A stretch of DNA of 33,934 bases from Streptomyces triticisoli (GTDB lineage Bacteria > Actinomycetota > Actinomycetes > Streptomycetales > Streptomycetaceae), in NCBI RefSeq assembly GCF_003270085.1, contig NZ_QFDQ01000053.1:1-33934 (forward strand), written 5' to 3'. Below the pieces are notes generated by a model. That model did not search any database. It was given only the letters and a program-made list of their open reading frames with translations, and was not told the origin of the DNA. Made by a program: the position numbers and the translations under genes. Of this stretch, positions 1-9,827 are shown in pieces. Position 1 is the stretch's first letter. Each line of letters starts with the position of its first letter.

Positions 1-899
1 GCCGCGGCGCGCGCGATCGCCGTGTGCGGGTCGCCCGCCGGCCGCGCGGCCCGCGCCGCGGCCAGCAGCAGCTCCGCCTTGCGGGTCGACTGGCCGCCGA
101 TGCCGTCCAGTTCGGCGATCGCCGCGTCCGCCTCGGCCAGCGCCTCCGGGGCGAGCCCGGCCGCCATCAGGACCTCGCAGCGCCGGATGCTGAGCATGAA
201 CGTCGGCGTGCCGAGCCCGGCGTACCGCTGCTCGGCCTCGTCGAGCAGCCGCAGCGCCGCCGGGATGTCGCCCTCCCGGAACGCCGCCAGGCCACGGCTC
301 TCCACGGCGTCGGCCTTGTCGTGCTCCTGGCCGGTGGTGTCCCACAGCGCCTGAGCCGCGGCGAAGTCGGCGTTGGCCCGCTCCACCGCGCCCAGCGCCA
401 GGTGCACGGTGGCCCGCAGCGTCAGCGCCCGCGCCGTCCAGATCACGTCGTCGGCCTGCCGCAGTACGGGAATCGCCCGCCGTACGTCCTCCAGCGCCTC
501 GCGGTGCCGGCCCAGCACCCACCACACGTACGCCCGCCGGTACAGCACCCGCGCCCGGGTGTGTCCCGTCCCGCGCGCGACCCCGCGCTCGAACGCCGCC
601 AGCCCCTGCCTGGTGCGCCCCGCGTGCACCAACGCGACCCCGAGCGTGGCCAGTACGTCGGCCTCCCGCTCGGCCGAGTCCGCCCGCGCCGCCAGGTCCC
701 GGGCCCGCCGCAGATGCCACAGCGCCAGGCGCAGGTCGCCGAAGTCACGCTGCCAGATGCCGATCACCTGGTGGGCGACGGAGCCGTGCAGCGGCGGCGG
801 ACCGGCGTCGAGCAGCCCCCGGGCCCGCGCCAGGGCCTCGCCGGGGGCGGCGAACACCATGGGCAGCAGTTCGAGGACCGAGGCGCTTCGGACTGTCAC
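1..899 (-). CDS. TPR-repeat protein, N-terminal part of a likely CHAT-domain protein (partial)
   Basis: The reading frame is open from a GTG at 899 to the window edge, about 299 codons. The product is rich in Ala, Leu and Arg in a helical-repeat pattern: segments such as SVAHQVIGIWQRDFGDL, EADVLATLGVALVHAGR and RAYVWWVLGRHREALEDV recur at about 35-40-residue spacing, as expected for tetratricopeptide repeats. In Streptomyces this start (LELLPMVFAAPGEALARAR) is typical of TPR proteins that end in a CHAT caspase-like domain, but that domain would lie outside the window, so CHAT is inferred. The gene is divergent from the S8 protease-sigma cassette next door. The start is uncertain: GTG 899 and an in-frame ATG at 860 are both possible, and neither has a strong ribosome binding site. 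Overlapping plus-strand open frames are shadows. Confidence 0.65.
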   Translation of the reverse strand, partial: MTVRSASVLELLPMVFAAPGEALARARGLLDAGPPPLHGSVAHQVIGIWQRDFGDLRLALWHLRRARDLAARADSAEREADVLATLGVALVHAGRTRQGLAAFERGVARGTGHTRARVLYRRAYVWWVLGRHREALEDVRRAIPVLRQADDVIWTARALTLRATVHLALGAVERANADFAAAQALWDTTGQEHDKADAVESRGLAAFREGDIPAALRLLDEAEQRYAGLGTPTFMLSIRRCEVLMAAGLAPEALAEADAAIAELDGIGGQSTRKAELLLAAARAARPAGDPHTAIARAA

Positions 900-1020
900 G
901 TGTCGGATGGTAGTGGCCTGGTGGTGGCCCTGTAACCGCGTCGGGCGGGCCTGACGCTGTATCAAGTGAGCCCCACTCGGCTCTGACTGACGAACCACCG
1001 CACCAACGGGAGGACACGCC

Positions 1021-2457
1021 ATGGCACCTCAGCGATTCCGCGAGCAGTTCGACCAGATCCAGCGCTCGATGCCGGACGTGCCGCTGGCGATGGGCCCGGA
1101 CGACTCGGCCGAGTTCCTCTACGAGAAGGGCGTCGTCCTCGCCCGCGACGGCGAGGAGGCCCGCCTCGTGGAGGACACCGTCCGCGCACACTTCACCGAG
1201 GCGCCCGGTCTGATGGCCGACCGCGTGCGCCGGGCGGGCCCCGAGACCAACCGCACCGGCATCACCCGCATCCAGGTCGGCGACCCGGGCCGCGACGACC
1301 GCGGCGGCGACCGTGCCGTCGCCCACGCGCTGCGCGCCCTGCGCGAGCCCGAGGGCCGGGCCGGACGGCGGCTGGTCAGCCGCAACCACGTGGTGTCCAT
1401 CGCGGTCAACGCCTGCCCCGGCGACGAGCCCGTGCCCGCCCCGTTCGCCCGGGGCACCAACCCGGCGCCCGCCGAGACCGCCTACGACGAGGACACCGCC
1501 GTCGGTGTCCTCGTCGTCGACACCGGCCTCATGCACGACTACCGCTCGGTCCCGCTGCTGGCCCGCGTCCAGGGCGACGCCCAGGTGAGAGAGACCGACG
1601 ACGCCGGAGTCCTGCAGCAGTACGTCGGCCACGGCACGTTCATCGCGGGGCTGGTCGCGGCCGTCGCACCCAACACCGACATCACCGTGCGCGGCACCCT
1701 CAACGACGCCGGGGCCATCCTGGAGTCCGACTTCGGGCACAGACTCTTCGAGGCCGTCGACGCCGGCGGCTGGCCCGACATCATCAGCCTGTCCGCCGGA
1801 ACATCCAACGGCCGCACCGACGGACTGCTCGGCGTCGACGCCTTCATGCGGGAACTGCGCGCCCGGGGCACCCTCCTCGTGGCGGCCGCCGGAAACAACG
1901 GCAGCGCCACCCCGTTCTGGCCCGCCGCCTACGCCGACCTGCCCGAATACGCCGGCTCCGTGCTGTCCGTCGGCGCCCTGCGCGGCGACGGCGAACACGG
2001 CGCCTGCTTCAGCAACCACGGCGCCTGGGTGAAGGCGTACGCCCCCGGCGAGCGGCTGACCAGCACCCTCACCGGCTTCGAGACGCCCGTGCCGTACGTC
2101 TACCAGCACTCCACCTACGACGCCTGCCGATACGGCTTCGGCTACGCCTGCACCTGCCAGTCCCCACGCCACACCGGTGTGCTCAGCGAAGGACAGGAGA
2201 CCGCCTCCGCCAAGCCGGACCAGGTGATGTTCGAGGGGTACGCGCACTGGAGCGGGACCTCCTTCGCCACCCCCGTCGCCGCCGGCATGGTCGCCGCCCA
2301 CATGACGGCGCACAAGGAGCGCGACCCGCGTGCGGCCCGGCGTCAACTGCTCCGGGCCACGACCGAGTACGCCGAAGTACGCGGGGCGCACGTGCCGGCG
2401 CTGCGCCCGCCCACCTGGCGTCCCGTCCCCGTCGTCCGGCTCACTCCGCCGGCATGA
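1021..2457 (+). CDS. S8 family (subtilisin-like) serine peptidase, cytoplasmic
   Basis: A 478-residue subtilisin-fold protease with the full triad: Asp167 in VVDTG, His204 in GHGTFIAG, Ser414 in SGTSFATP, and the oxyanion Asn near AAAGNNGS (residues 289-295). There is no signal peptide; the N-terminal ~150 residues are hydrophilic and charged, so it should act inside the cell. A cysteine-bearing insert (YDACRYGFGYACTCQ, ~366-380) precedes the catalytic Ser and is unusual. The ATG follows GGGAGG at a good distance. The gene is divergent from the TPR/CHAT gene and overlaps or abuts the sigma factor gene, so the proteins are likely co-regulated. A regulatory role, such as cleaving a partner in a stress or phage response, is inference from context. 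The peptidase call itself is strong. Confidence 0.9.
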   Translation: MAPQRFREQFDQIQRSMPDVPLAMGPDDSAEFLYEKGVVLARDGEEARLVEDTVRAHFTEAPGLMADRVRRAGPETNRTGITRIQVGDPGRDDRGGDRAVAHALRALREPEGRAGRRLVSRNHVVSIAVNACPGDEPVPAPFARGTNPAPAETAYDEDTAVGVLVVDTGLMHDYRSVPLLARVQGDAQVRETDDAGVLQQYVGHGTFIAGLVAAVAPNTDITVRGTLNDAGAILESDFGHRLFEAVDAGGWPDIISLSAGTSNGRTDGLLGVDAFMRELRARGTLLVAAAGNNGSATPFWPAAYADLPEYAGSVLSVGALRGDGEHGACFSNHGAWVKAYAPGERLTSTLTGFETPVPYVYQHSTYDACRYGFGYACTCQSPRHTGVLSEGQETASAKPDQVMFEGYAHWSGTSFATPVAAGMVAAHMTAHKERDPRAARRQLLRATTEYAEVRGAHVPALRPPTWRPVPVVRLTPPA

Positions 2458-2462
2458 GGGCC

Positions 2463-2487
2463 GGAACCGTCCCCTCCGCGGCGTACC
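2463..2487 (+). promoter_or_regulatory. candidate ECF-type promoter before the sigma factor gene
   Basis: GGAACC (2463-2468) is followed about 14-15 bp later by CGTACC/TACCAT (2481-2487). This resembles ECF sigma promoters (GGAAC -35, CGT -10). It lies at the very end of the protease gene, 30 bp before the GTG preferred for the sigma gene, and would allow autoregulation. It is pattern recognition only; high GC makes chance matches common. Confidence 0.3.
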
Positions 2488-2516
2488 ATGACATGCCGTA
2501 TCCGAGGGGTGAGATC

Positions 2517-3092
2517 GTGGACCGTGCAGAAGTCGGCGCGCTCGTCCAGTCCGCCGTCGACGGCGACGCGGCGGCCTGGAAGGCGCTGGTGGAGGGGCTC
2601 AGCCCGCTGGTGTGGTCCGTCGTGCGCGCCCACCGGCTCTCCGACGCCGACGGGCACGAGGTGTACCAGACGGTCTGGTTCCGCTTCGCCCAGCACCTCG
2701 GGCGGATCCGGGAACCCGGCAAGGCGGGCTCGTGGCTGGCGAGTACCGCGCGCAACGAGTGCCTGAAGACGCTGCGGAGCCTGAGCCGGCTGACGGTGAC
2801 GGACGATCCGCGGCTGCTGGACCGGGTGAGCGAGGAGAGCACGCCGGAGCAGTCGCTGCTCGACTCCGAGGAGGCCGCCGCGCAGAGCGAGCGGATCCGC
2901 CGGCTGTGGCAGGAGTTCGAGAAACTCGGCGACCGCTGCCGTCAGTTGCTGCGCGTGCTGATCGCCTCGCCGCCGCCCAGCTACCAGGAGGTGTCCGCGG
3001 CGCTGGGGGTCGCCGTGGGCAGCATCGGACCTCTGCGCCAGCGCTGTCTGCGGCGCCTGCGCGCACGACTCGACGCACGGGGGACGACGTGA
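2517..3092 (+). CDS. ECF-type RNA polymerase sigma factor (sigma-70 family)
   Basis: A protein of about 191 residues with a sigma region 2-like half (DGDAAAWKALVEGLSPLVW ... VYQTVWFRFAQHL ... SWLASTARNECLKTLR) and a sigma region 4 helix-turn-helix half (CRQLLRVLIASPPPSYQEV ... VGSIGPLRQRCLRRL). A poorly conserved acidic linker of about 45 residues joins them. The GTG at 2517 is preferred because GAGGGG sits 7 nt upstream and a candidate promoter lies just before it. An in-frame ATG at 2454 overlaps the protease stop (ATGA) and would add 21 residues. The stop overlaps the next GTG start (GTGA), which implies translational coupling to the small companion protein. It presumably directs transcription of the local cassette; the target genes cannot be read from the sequence. 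Confidence 0.85.
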   Translation: MDRAEVGALVQSAVDGDAAAWKALVEGLSPLVWSVVRAHRLSDADGHEVYQTVWFRFAQHLGRIREPGKAGSWLASTARNECLKTLRSLSRLTVTDDPRLLDRVSEESTPEQSLLDSEEAAAQSERIRRLWQEFEKLGDRCRQLLRVLIASPPPSYQEVSAALGVAVGSIGPLRQRCLRRLRARLDARGTT

Positions 3093-3613
3093 GCGACCAC
3101 AAGGACCGCCGGAACCGCCAGGACCACCAGGAAGGCTCGTACGACGACGAGCCGGACGAGGGCCTGTTGGACGAGGGCCTGTTGGACGAGGGCCGGCTGG
3201 AGCAGGAGTTGCGGCAGGCCGCGGCCATCCTCGACCCCGTCCCGGACCAACTGCTCCAACTGGCCGTGGAAGCCTACGCGTTGCACGACCTGGACGCCCG
3301 CATCGCCGAGCTGACCTTCGACTCGCTCGTCGACGCCATCCCGGTCAGGGGGGCGACGGACCCGCCGCGGATGCTGACCTTCCAGGCCGGTGACCTGACC
3401 GTGGACGTCGAGGTCACCGGGGACGGACTGATGGGACAGCTGCTGCCGCCGCAGCCGGCCCGCATCGAGGTGCTGGGCGGCCCGCGGGCGGGCGCCGCGC
3501 TCACCGCCGACGACCTGGGCCGCTTCACCGGCGACGCACCGCCCTCCGGCCCGTTCGCACTGCGGCTGCGCGCGGGCGGGGAGCTCGTGGTCACCCAGTG
3601 GATGCGGGCCTGA
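3089..3613 (+). CDS. small hypothetical protein coupled to the sigma factor
   Basis: A 174-residue protein starting at a GTG that overlaps the sigma stop. The first ~45 residues are very acidic and hydrophilic and contain an in-frame repeat: the 15-bp unit for LLDEG (3161-3192) occurs twice plus a partial copy. The rest has alternating hydrophobic residues (DLTVDVEVTGDGLMGQLLP, FALRLRAGGELVVTQWMR) that suggest a beta-rich fold. I do not recognise a named domain. Position and coupling suggest an accessory or regulator of the sigma factor or protease, for example an anti-sigma-like or substrate protein, but nothing in the residues proves it. Confidence 0.7.
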   Translation: MSDHKDRRNRQDHQEGSYDDEPDEGLLDEGLLDEGRLEQELRQAAAILDPVPDQLLQLAVEAYALHDLDARIAELTFDSLVDAIPVRGATDPPRMLTFQAGDLTVDVEVTGDGLMGQLLPPQPARIEVLGGPRAGAALTADDLGRFTGDAPPSGPFALRLRAGGELVVTQWMRA

Positions 3614-3628
3614 CCGGGCCGGCCGAGA

Positions 3629-4426
3629 TCAGCGGCCCAGATCGTCGACGAGGGCGGCCAGCGCCTCGGCGAGCCGGTCCAGCCCGGAGCCCGCGGGACC
3701 GCCCGGCTCGGCCATGTACGTGTCCCGGCGTATCTCCACCATCAGGGCGCCGACGCGGGCGTCGCTCTCGTAGAACTCCATCGGGACGTAGGCGCCCTTG
3801 AACGGGCTGTCCAGCCCCGTCTCCCCGCACGGCTCGAACGCCCTGCGGGCGAGCTCCGTCAGCTCGGGCGGAGTGTGGAAGGCGTCGGTGCCCAGGCATA
3901 CGGGCGGCCGGGGGCCCTCGCCGTGCAGCTCATAGGGCAGCACGGCGCTCGGGTAGGAGTGCACGTCGATGATCACGGCCCGCCCGGTCGCGGCCAGCCG
4001 GTCCGCGACGGCCTTGGTCATGGCCTCGGCGTACGGCCGGAAGTACCGCTCGATCAGCGGCTCGGGGTCGGTGTCCGCCGCCCGCAGCACGCCCCGGTGC
4101 GTGGTCCGCGTGTACACCGCGCCCATCCCGACGGCGAGCATCTCCTCCCGCTCGTCCGGGAACCGCTCCGGATCCACCACCAGCCGCGACAGCCGGTTGA
4201 CGAACCGCCACGGCGTCACCCCGGCCAGCCCGGCCGCCACCTCGGCGATCCGCGCGGTGTGCGAGTCGGTGATGTGGTCCAGCTCCCGCTCCAGCGCCCC
4301 GTCGTCCAGCACGATCCCCGCCCGCACGTCGGCCGGTATCTCCCGCGCCGAGTGCGGCACGTGCAGGATCACGGGAGAGTCGCCGGCGCCGGGAAGGAGT
4401 TCGAAGGACGGTGCGGTGTCGGGCAC
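3629..4426 (-). CDS. N-formylglutamate amidohydrolase family protein
   Basis: A protein of about 265 residues with the family's hallmarks: VILHVPHSAREIP near the N-terminus, RFVNRLSRLVVDPERF in the middle, AVIIDVHSYPS, and MVEIRRDTYM near the C-terminus. These supply the His, Asp and Glu residues expected of a zinc-dependent hydrolase that releases formate from N-formylglutamate in histidine catabolism. Many genomes use the fold for other N-acylated amino acids, so the substrate is uncertain. GTG 4426 is chosen because GGGAG lies 7 nt upstream; in-frame ATG 4468 and TTG 4486 lack good ribosome binding sites. It lies just downstream of metX on the same strand (67-bp gap), so read-through transcription is possible. 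Confidence 0.85.
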   Translation of the reverse strand: MPDTAPSFELLPGAGDSPVILHVPHSAREIPADVRAGIVLDDGALERELDHITDSHTARIAEVAAGLAGVTPWRFVNRLSRLVVDPERFPDEREEMLAVGMGAVYTRTTHRGVLRAADTDPEPLIERYFRPYAEAMTKAVADRLAATGRAVIIDVHSYPSAVLPYELHGEGPRPPVCLGTDAFHTPPELTELARRAFEPCGETGLDSPFKGAYVPMEFYESDARVGALMVEIRRDTYMAEPGGPAGSGLDRLAEALAALVDDLGR

Positions 4427-4492
4427 GGAAGGGCTCCCGAGGCTCGAGGAACAGGACACCTCGATCATGCCGCACACCACTGACAACGCGGC

Positions 4493-5644
4493 TCAGCCCA
4501 CCCCCAGCAGCTCCCGGACCAGCCCCCCCACCTGCTCCGTCTCCACGAGGAAGCCGTCGTGACCGCACGACGACTCGATCACCCGGAGGCGGTCGGAGCC
4601 CGGGATGCCGGCGGCCAGCTCCTCCTGCTGGGCGAGCGGGTAGAGACGGTCGGAGTCGACCCCGGCCACCAGCGTCGGGGCGGTCACCCGGCGCAGGGCG
4701 GTGCGCACACCGCCCCGGGCACGGCCGGCGTCGTGGGCGTTCATCGCCTCGGCCAGGACGACGTAGCTGGCCGCGTCGAACCGCCTTACCAGCTTGTCCG
4801 AGTGGTGGTCGAGGTAGGACTCCACCTGGTAGCGGCCACCGTGCCACGGGTGCTCCGTGCCCTGCGGGGCACGGCCGAAACGGAGCTGGAGTTCGGCCTC
4901 GCTGCGGTAGGTGACATGGGCGAGACGGCGGGCCAGACCCAGGCCGGCGTGCGGTCCGGGACCGGTGTCGTGGTAGTCGCCGCCGCGCCAGTGCGGGTCG
5001 CTGCGGATGGCGTGCAGCTGGACGCTCGCCCAGGCGATCTGCTCCGCGCTCGCCGCCGCCGCCGTGGCGAGCAGCAGCAGGGAGCCCGTGCGCTCCGGAT
5101 ACGACACCGCCCACTCCAGGGCCCGCATCCCGCCCATCGAGCCGCCGACCACCAGGGCCCACCTGTCGATGCCCAGCGCGTCCGCCAGGTCCCGCTCGGC
5201 CGCCACCTGGTCCCGCTGGGTCACGAACGGGAAGGCCCCGCCCCAGCTCCGCGCTCCGTCGGGCCGAGGCGAGGCCGGTCCCGTACTGCCCTGACAGCCG
5301 CCCAGCACGTTCGGTGCGACGACGAACCACCGGTCGGTGTCCAGCGCCCGGCCCGGCCCGACCAGACCCTCCCACCAGCCCGGCGTGGGATGACCGGGCC
5401 CGGCCGGCCCGGTGACATGGCTGTCACCGGTGAGCGCGTGCAGCACCAGCACCGCGTTGGAGCCGTCCGGGGCCGGTCGGCCCCACGTCTCGAACGCCAG
5501 CCGTACGCCCGGCAGTTCACCCCCCGCTTCCAGCGGCAGCGGCCGACGCAGGCTGTGCCACTGGCGGCGCCCCGGCGGATCCCCCTCCCGCCAGGCCCCG
5601 GAGGCCGGCGGGAGGGGGAGCGGGTCCGCGTGGGAGGCGGTCAC
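4493..5644 (-). CDS. metX: homoserine O-acetyltransferase
   Basis: A 383-residue alpha/beta hydrolase of the MetX family. It acetylates homoserine with acetyl-CoA, feeding direct sulfhydrylation by MetY. Visible signs are the nucleophile elbow GGSMGG (Ser169), the acid in GVDSDRLYP (Asp332) and the catalytic His in SSCGHDGF (His362). The LHALTGDSHVTGP and NVLGGCQGSTGP segments are also characteristic of the family. The GTG start lies 5 nt after the metY stop, so the two genes are one transcript. Length is normal and the gene looks intact. Confidence 0.93.
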   Translation of the reverse strand: MTASHADPLPLPPASGAWREGDPPGRRQWHSLRRPLPLEAGGELPGVRLAFETWGRPAPDGSNAVLVLHALTGDSHVTGPAGPGHPTPGWWEGLVGPGRALDTDRWFVVAPNVLGGCQGSTGPASPRPDGARSWGGAFPFVTQRDQVAAERDLADALGIDRWALVVGGSMGGMRALEWAVSYPERTGSLLLLATAAAASAEQIAWASVQLHAIRSDPHWRGGDYHDTGPGPHAGLGLARRLAHVTYRSEAELQLRFGRAPQGTEHPWHGGRYQVESYLDHHSDKLVRRFDAASYVVLAEAMNAHDAGRARGGVRTALRRVTAPTLVAGVDSDRLYPLAQQEELAAGIPGSDRLRVIESSCGHDGFLVETEQVGGLVRELLGVG

Positions 5645-5649
5645 GGTGT

Positions 5650-7020
5650 TCAGGGCGCCGCCTTGGACGCGCGGAAGCCGGCCTCCAGGTCGGCCTTGAG
5701 GTCGTCGAGGCTCTCGATGCCGACCGACAGCCGTACCAGGCCCGGCGCGGTCCCGGTCGCCGCCAGCTGCTCCTCGTCCAGCTGGCTGTGCGTGGTGGAC
5801 GCCGGGTGGATGATCAGGCTCCGTACGTCGCCGATGTTGGCGAGATGGCTGAACAGCTCCACCCCGTCCACGAACCGCTTGCCCGCCTCGACCCCGTCGC
5901 GCAGCTCGAAGGAGACCACCGCCCCCGCACCGCGCTGCAGGTACGTGCGCCCCGCCTCGTACCAGGGGCTGGAGGGAAGTCCCGCGTAGTGGACCGCCGA
6001 GACCTCGTCGCGCTGCTCCAGCCACTCCGCGAGGGCCTGCGCGTTGGCGGAGTGCCGCTCCATGCGCAGGCTCAGCGTCTCCACGCCCTGCAGCAGCAGG
6101 AACGCCGAGTGCGGGGACAGCGCCGGCCCCAGGTCGCGCAGCAGCTGCACCCGCAGCTTGGCGGCGAACGCGCCCGCTCCGAGCGCCGGCCAGTAGCGCA
6201 GACCGTGGTAGCTGGGGTCGGGCTCGGTGAAGTCCGGGAAGCGGTCGGCGTGCGCGCCGAAGTCGAAGGTGCCGCCGTCCACCACGACACCCGCGAGCGT
6301 GGTGCCGTGCCCGCCGAGGAACTTGGTCGCCGAGTGGACCACGACGTCCGCGCCGTACTCGATGGGGCGCAGCAGGTAGGGCGTCGCCACCGTGTTGTCC
6401 ACGATCAGCGGCACGCCCGCCGTGTGCGCCACGTCGGCGACCGCCCGCACGTCCAGCACGTTGCCGCGCGGGTTGCCCAGCGTCTCCGCGAACAGCGCCT
6501 TGGTGTTCGGCCGGATCGCCGCCCGCCAGGCGTCCAGGTCGTCCGGGTCGTCCACGAACGACACCTCGATGCCGAACTTCGGCAGGGTGTGCCGGAACAG
6601 GTTGTACGTGCCGCCGTACAGCGACGCACTGGACACGATGTGGTCGCCGGCGCGCGCGACGGTCAGCAGCGCGAGCGTCTCCGCGGCCTGCCCGGAGGAC
6701 AGCGCCACCGCGGCGACTCCGCCCTCGAGCGCCGCGATCCGCTGCTCGAAGACGTCCTGGGTGGGGTTGTGGATACGGGTGTAGATGTTGCCGGGCTCGG
6801 CGAGCGAGAACAGATCGGCGGCGTGCTGCGTGTCCCGGAAGGCGAACGACGTGGTCTGGTAGATCGGCGTCGCCCGCGCGCCGGTCGTCGGGTCGGGCGC
6901 GGCCCCGGCGTGCACCTGCTTGGTCTCGAACGACCAGGCGGGGGTGCCGGGCCCGGCGGGCGCCTCGTCGGACGTCTGGCCGGCGGTGACGGCGTCGACG
7001 GGCTGGGCGGGGTCGCTCAT
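5650..7020 (-). CDS. metY: O-acetylhomoserine sulfhydrylase (bifunctional with O-acetylserine possible)
   Basis: A 456-residue PLP enzyme of the Cys/Met metabolism family. It makes homocysteine from O-acetylhomoserine and sulfide. The PLP lysine is Lys233 in SATKFLGGH, the Asp that holds the PLP nitrogen is in VDNT (about 208), and YTRIHNPTQ is the family's phosphate-loop signature. The ATG at 7020 follows GAGGAG by 5 nt. It forms an operon with metX and lies downstream of a short leader peptide gene that probably tunes it to cysteine supply. The first ~28 residues are a non-conserved, Ala/Pro-rich extension. Confidence 0.94.
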   Translation of the reverse strand: MSDPAQPVDAVTAGQTSDEAPAGPGTPAWSFETKQVHAGAAPDPTTGARATPIYQTTSFAFRDTQHAADLFSLAEPGNIYTRIHNPTQDVFEQRIAALEGGVAAVALSSGQAAETLALLTVARAGDHIVSSASLYGGTYNLFRHTLPKFGIEVSFVDDPDDLDAWRAAIRPNTKALFAETLGNPRGNVLDVRAVADVAHTAGVPLIVDNTVATPYLLRPIEYGADVVVHSATKFLGGHGTTLAGVVVDGGTFDFGAHADRFPDFTEPDPSYHGLRYWPALGAGAFAAKLRVQLLRDLGPALSPHSAFLLLQGVETLSLRMERHSANAQALAEWLEQRDEVSAVHYAGLPSSPWYEAGRTYLQRGAGAVVSFELRDGVEAGKRFVDGVELFSHLANIGDVRSLIIHPASTTHSQLDEEQLAATGTAPGLVRLSVGIESLDDLKADLEAGFRASKAAP

Positions 7021-7203
7021 GGTGCTCCTCGTACGAAGGGGGGTGGTGCCGGATGCCAAGATGCCAGGTGCCGTGCGCTGCGTGCCGCAGGAGGCATCCC
7101 GGGCAAGCGCGAGCGCATGCGTGACCTGAGAGGGGAGAGCGAGAAGGAGGACCGGCGCGCTGGAGCGGAATGCCGGTTCGCGGAACGTCAACTCGCGGGG
7201 ACG

Positions 7204-7278
7204 TCAGTCGGCAAGGCGACAACCCATGCTGGTGACACGTACGTAGTCGACGTGGCGGCGGATCACAAGCATGGTCAT
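7204..7278 (-). CDS. cysteine-type leader peptide upstream of metYX
   Basis: A 24-codon frame from ATG 7278 (or ATG 7272) to TGA. Its core RRHVDYVRVTSMGCR matches the pattern of short actinobacterial leader peptides found before cysteine and sulfur genes (RRHxDxxRVxSxxC), with the Cys near the end. In that family, ribosome stalling on scarce Cys-tRNA is thought to raise expression of the genes behind it. It has no clear Shine-Dalgarno; the ATG may be close to the transcript start (TTACCT about 10 nt upstream could be a -10). It lies 183 bp before metY on the same strand. I saw no SAM riboswitch here. Confidence 0.6.
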   Translation of the reverse strand: MTMLVIRRHVDYVRVTSMGCRLAD

Positions 7279-7352
7279 GCGACCAGGTAAGCACAGTGCA
7301 CCGCGGAGTGCCAGAGCCGGGTGGTATACGCCACACAGCCGTCACAAAAGGG

Positions 7353-7387
7353 TCCGCCCCGGCCGGCGGAGCGCCGGTCGGGGCGGA
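7353..7387 (-). terminator. intrinsic terminator of the isocitrate dehydrogenase gene
   Basis: A 16-bp inverted repeat (one G-T pair) with a GAG loop. On the minus strand it is followed by CCCTTTTGTG, a short T run. It lies 70 bp after the idh stop and could also stop transcripts coming the other way. Confidence 0.7.
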
Positions 7388-7457
7388 TGGGTGGAGGACC
7401 GTCGGGTCTCCGGGCGTCAGGCCCGGCGGGTCACCCGTGTCTCCCGTGTCACCCGGG

Positions 7458-9704
<2,247 letters not shown>

Positions 9705-9705
9705 T

Positions 9706-9723
9706 TACTCGACATCAAGATAT
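9706..9723 (-). promoter_or_regulatory. candidate operator upstream of isocitrate dehydrogenase
   Basis: The minus-strand sequence TATCTTGATGTCGAGTA is an imperfect inverted repeat (CTTGA ... TCGAG) followed by TAATGT, a possible -10. In S. coelicolor the MarR-family protein TamR controls idh and other TCA genes. Assigning this site to TamR is a guess from gene context, not from a verified motif. Confidence 0.3.
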
Positions 9724-9789
9724 CCCGTGAGCGCCCGTGACTCGACAGGGGCCTGTCCCGGACGGGGAAGCGACCGCGGAGGCGCGGCC

Positions 9790-9820
9790 TTGACCTCGAG
9801 GTTGCTTGAGGTCCTAGGTT
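9790..9820 (+). promoter_or_regulatory. SoxR-type (MerR family) promoter and operator
   Basis: A -35 TTGACC (9790-9795) and a -10 TAGGTT (9815-9820) are 19 bp apart, the over-long spacing that MerR-family activators correct by twisting DNA. The spacer holds the near-palindrome CCTCGAGGTTGCTTGAGG (9794-9811), which matches the enterobacterial SoxR box at 14 of 18 positions. Transcription would start at or next to the ATG at 9828, so the mRNA is probably leaderless. Confidence 0.75.
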
Positions 9821-9827
9821 CTGTCCC

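Noticed and set aside
24..954. Long plus-strand open frames over the TPR gene
   Set aside because: They are the complement of the helical-repeat frame and have Arg/Pro/Gly-rich compositions with no motif or ribosome binding site.
7021..7320. SAM riboswitch upstream of metY
   Set aside because: I looked for SAM-I, SAM-II and SAM-IV core patterns on the minus strand and found none; the leader peptide explains the upstream space better.
4493..7345. 950-residue protein spanning metX and metY
   Set aside because: The N-terminal half is a shadow of metY; the true metX start is GTG 5644.
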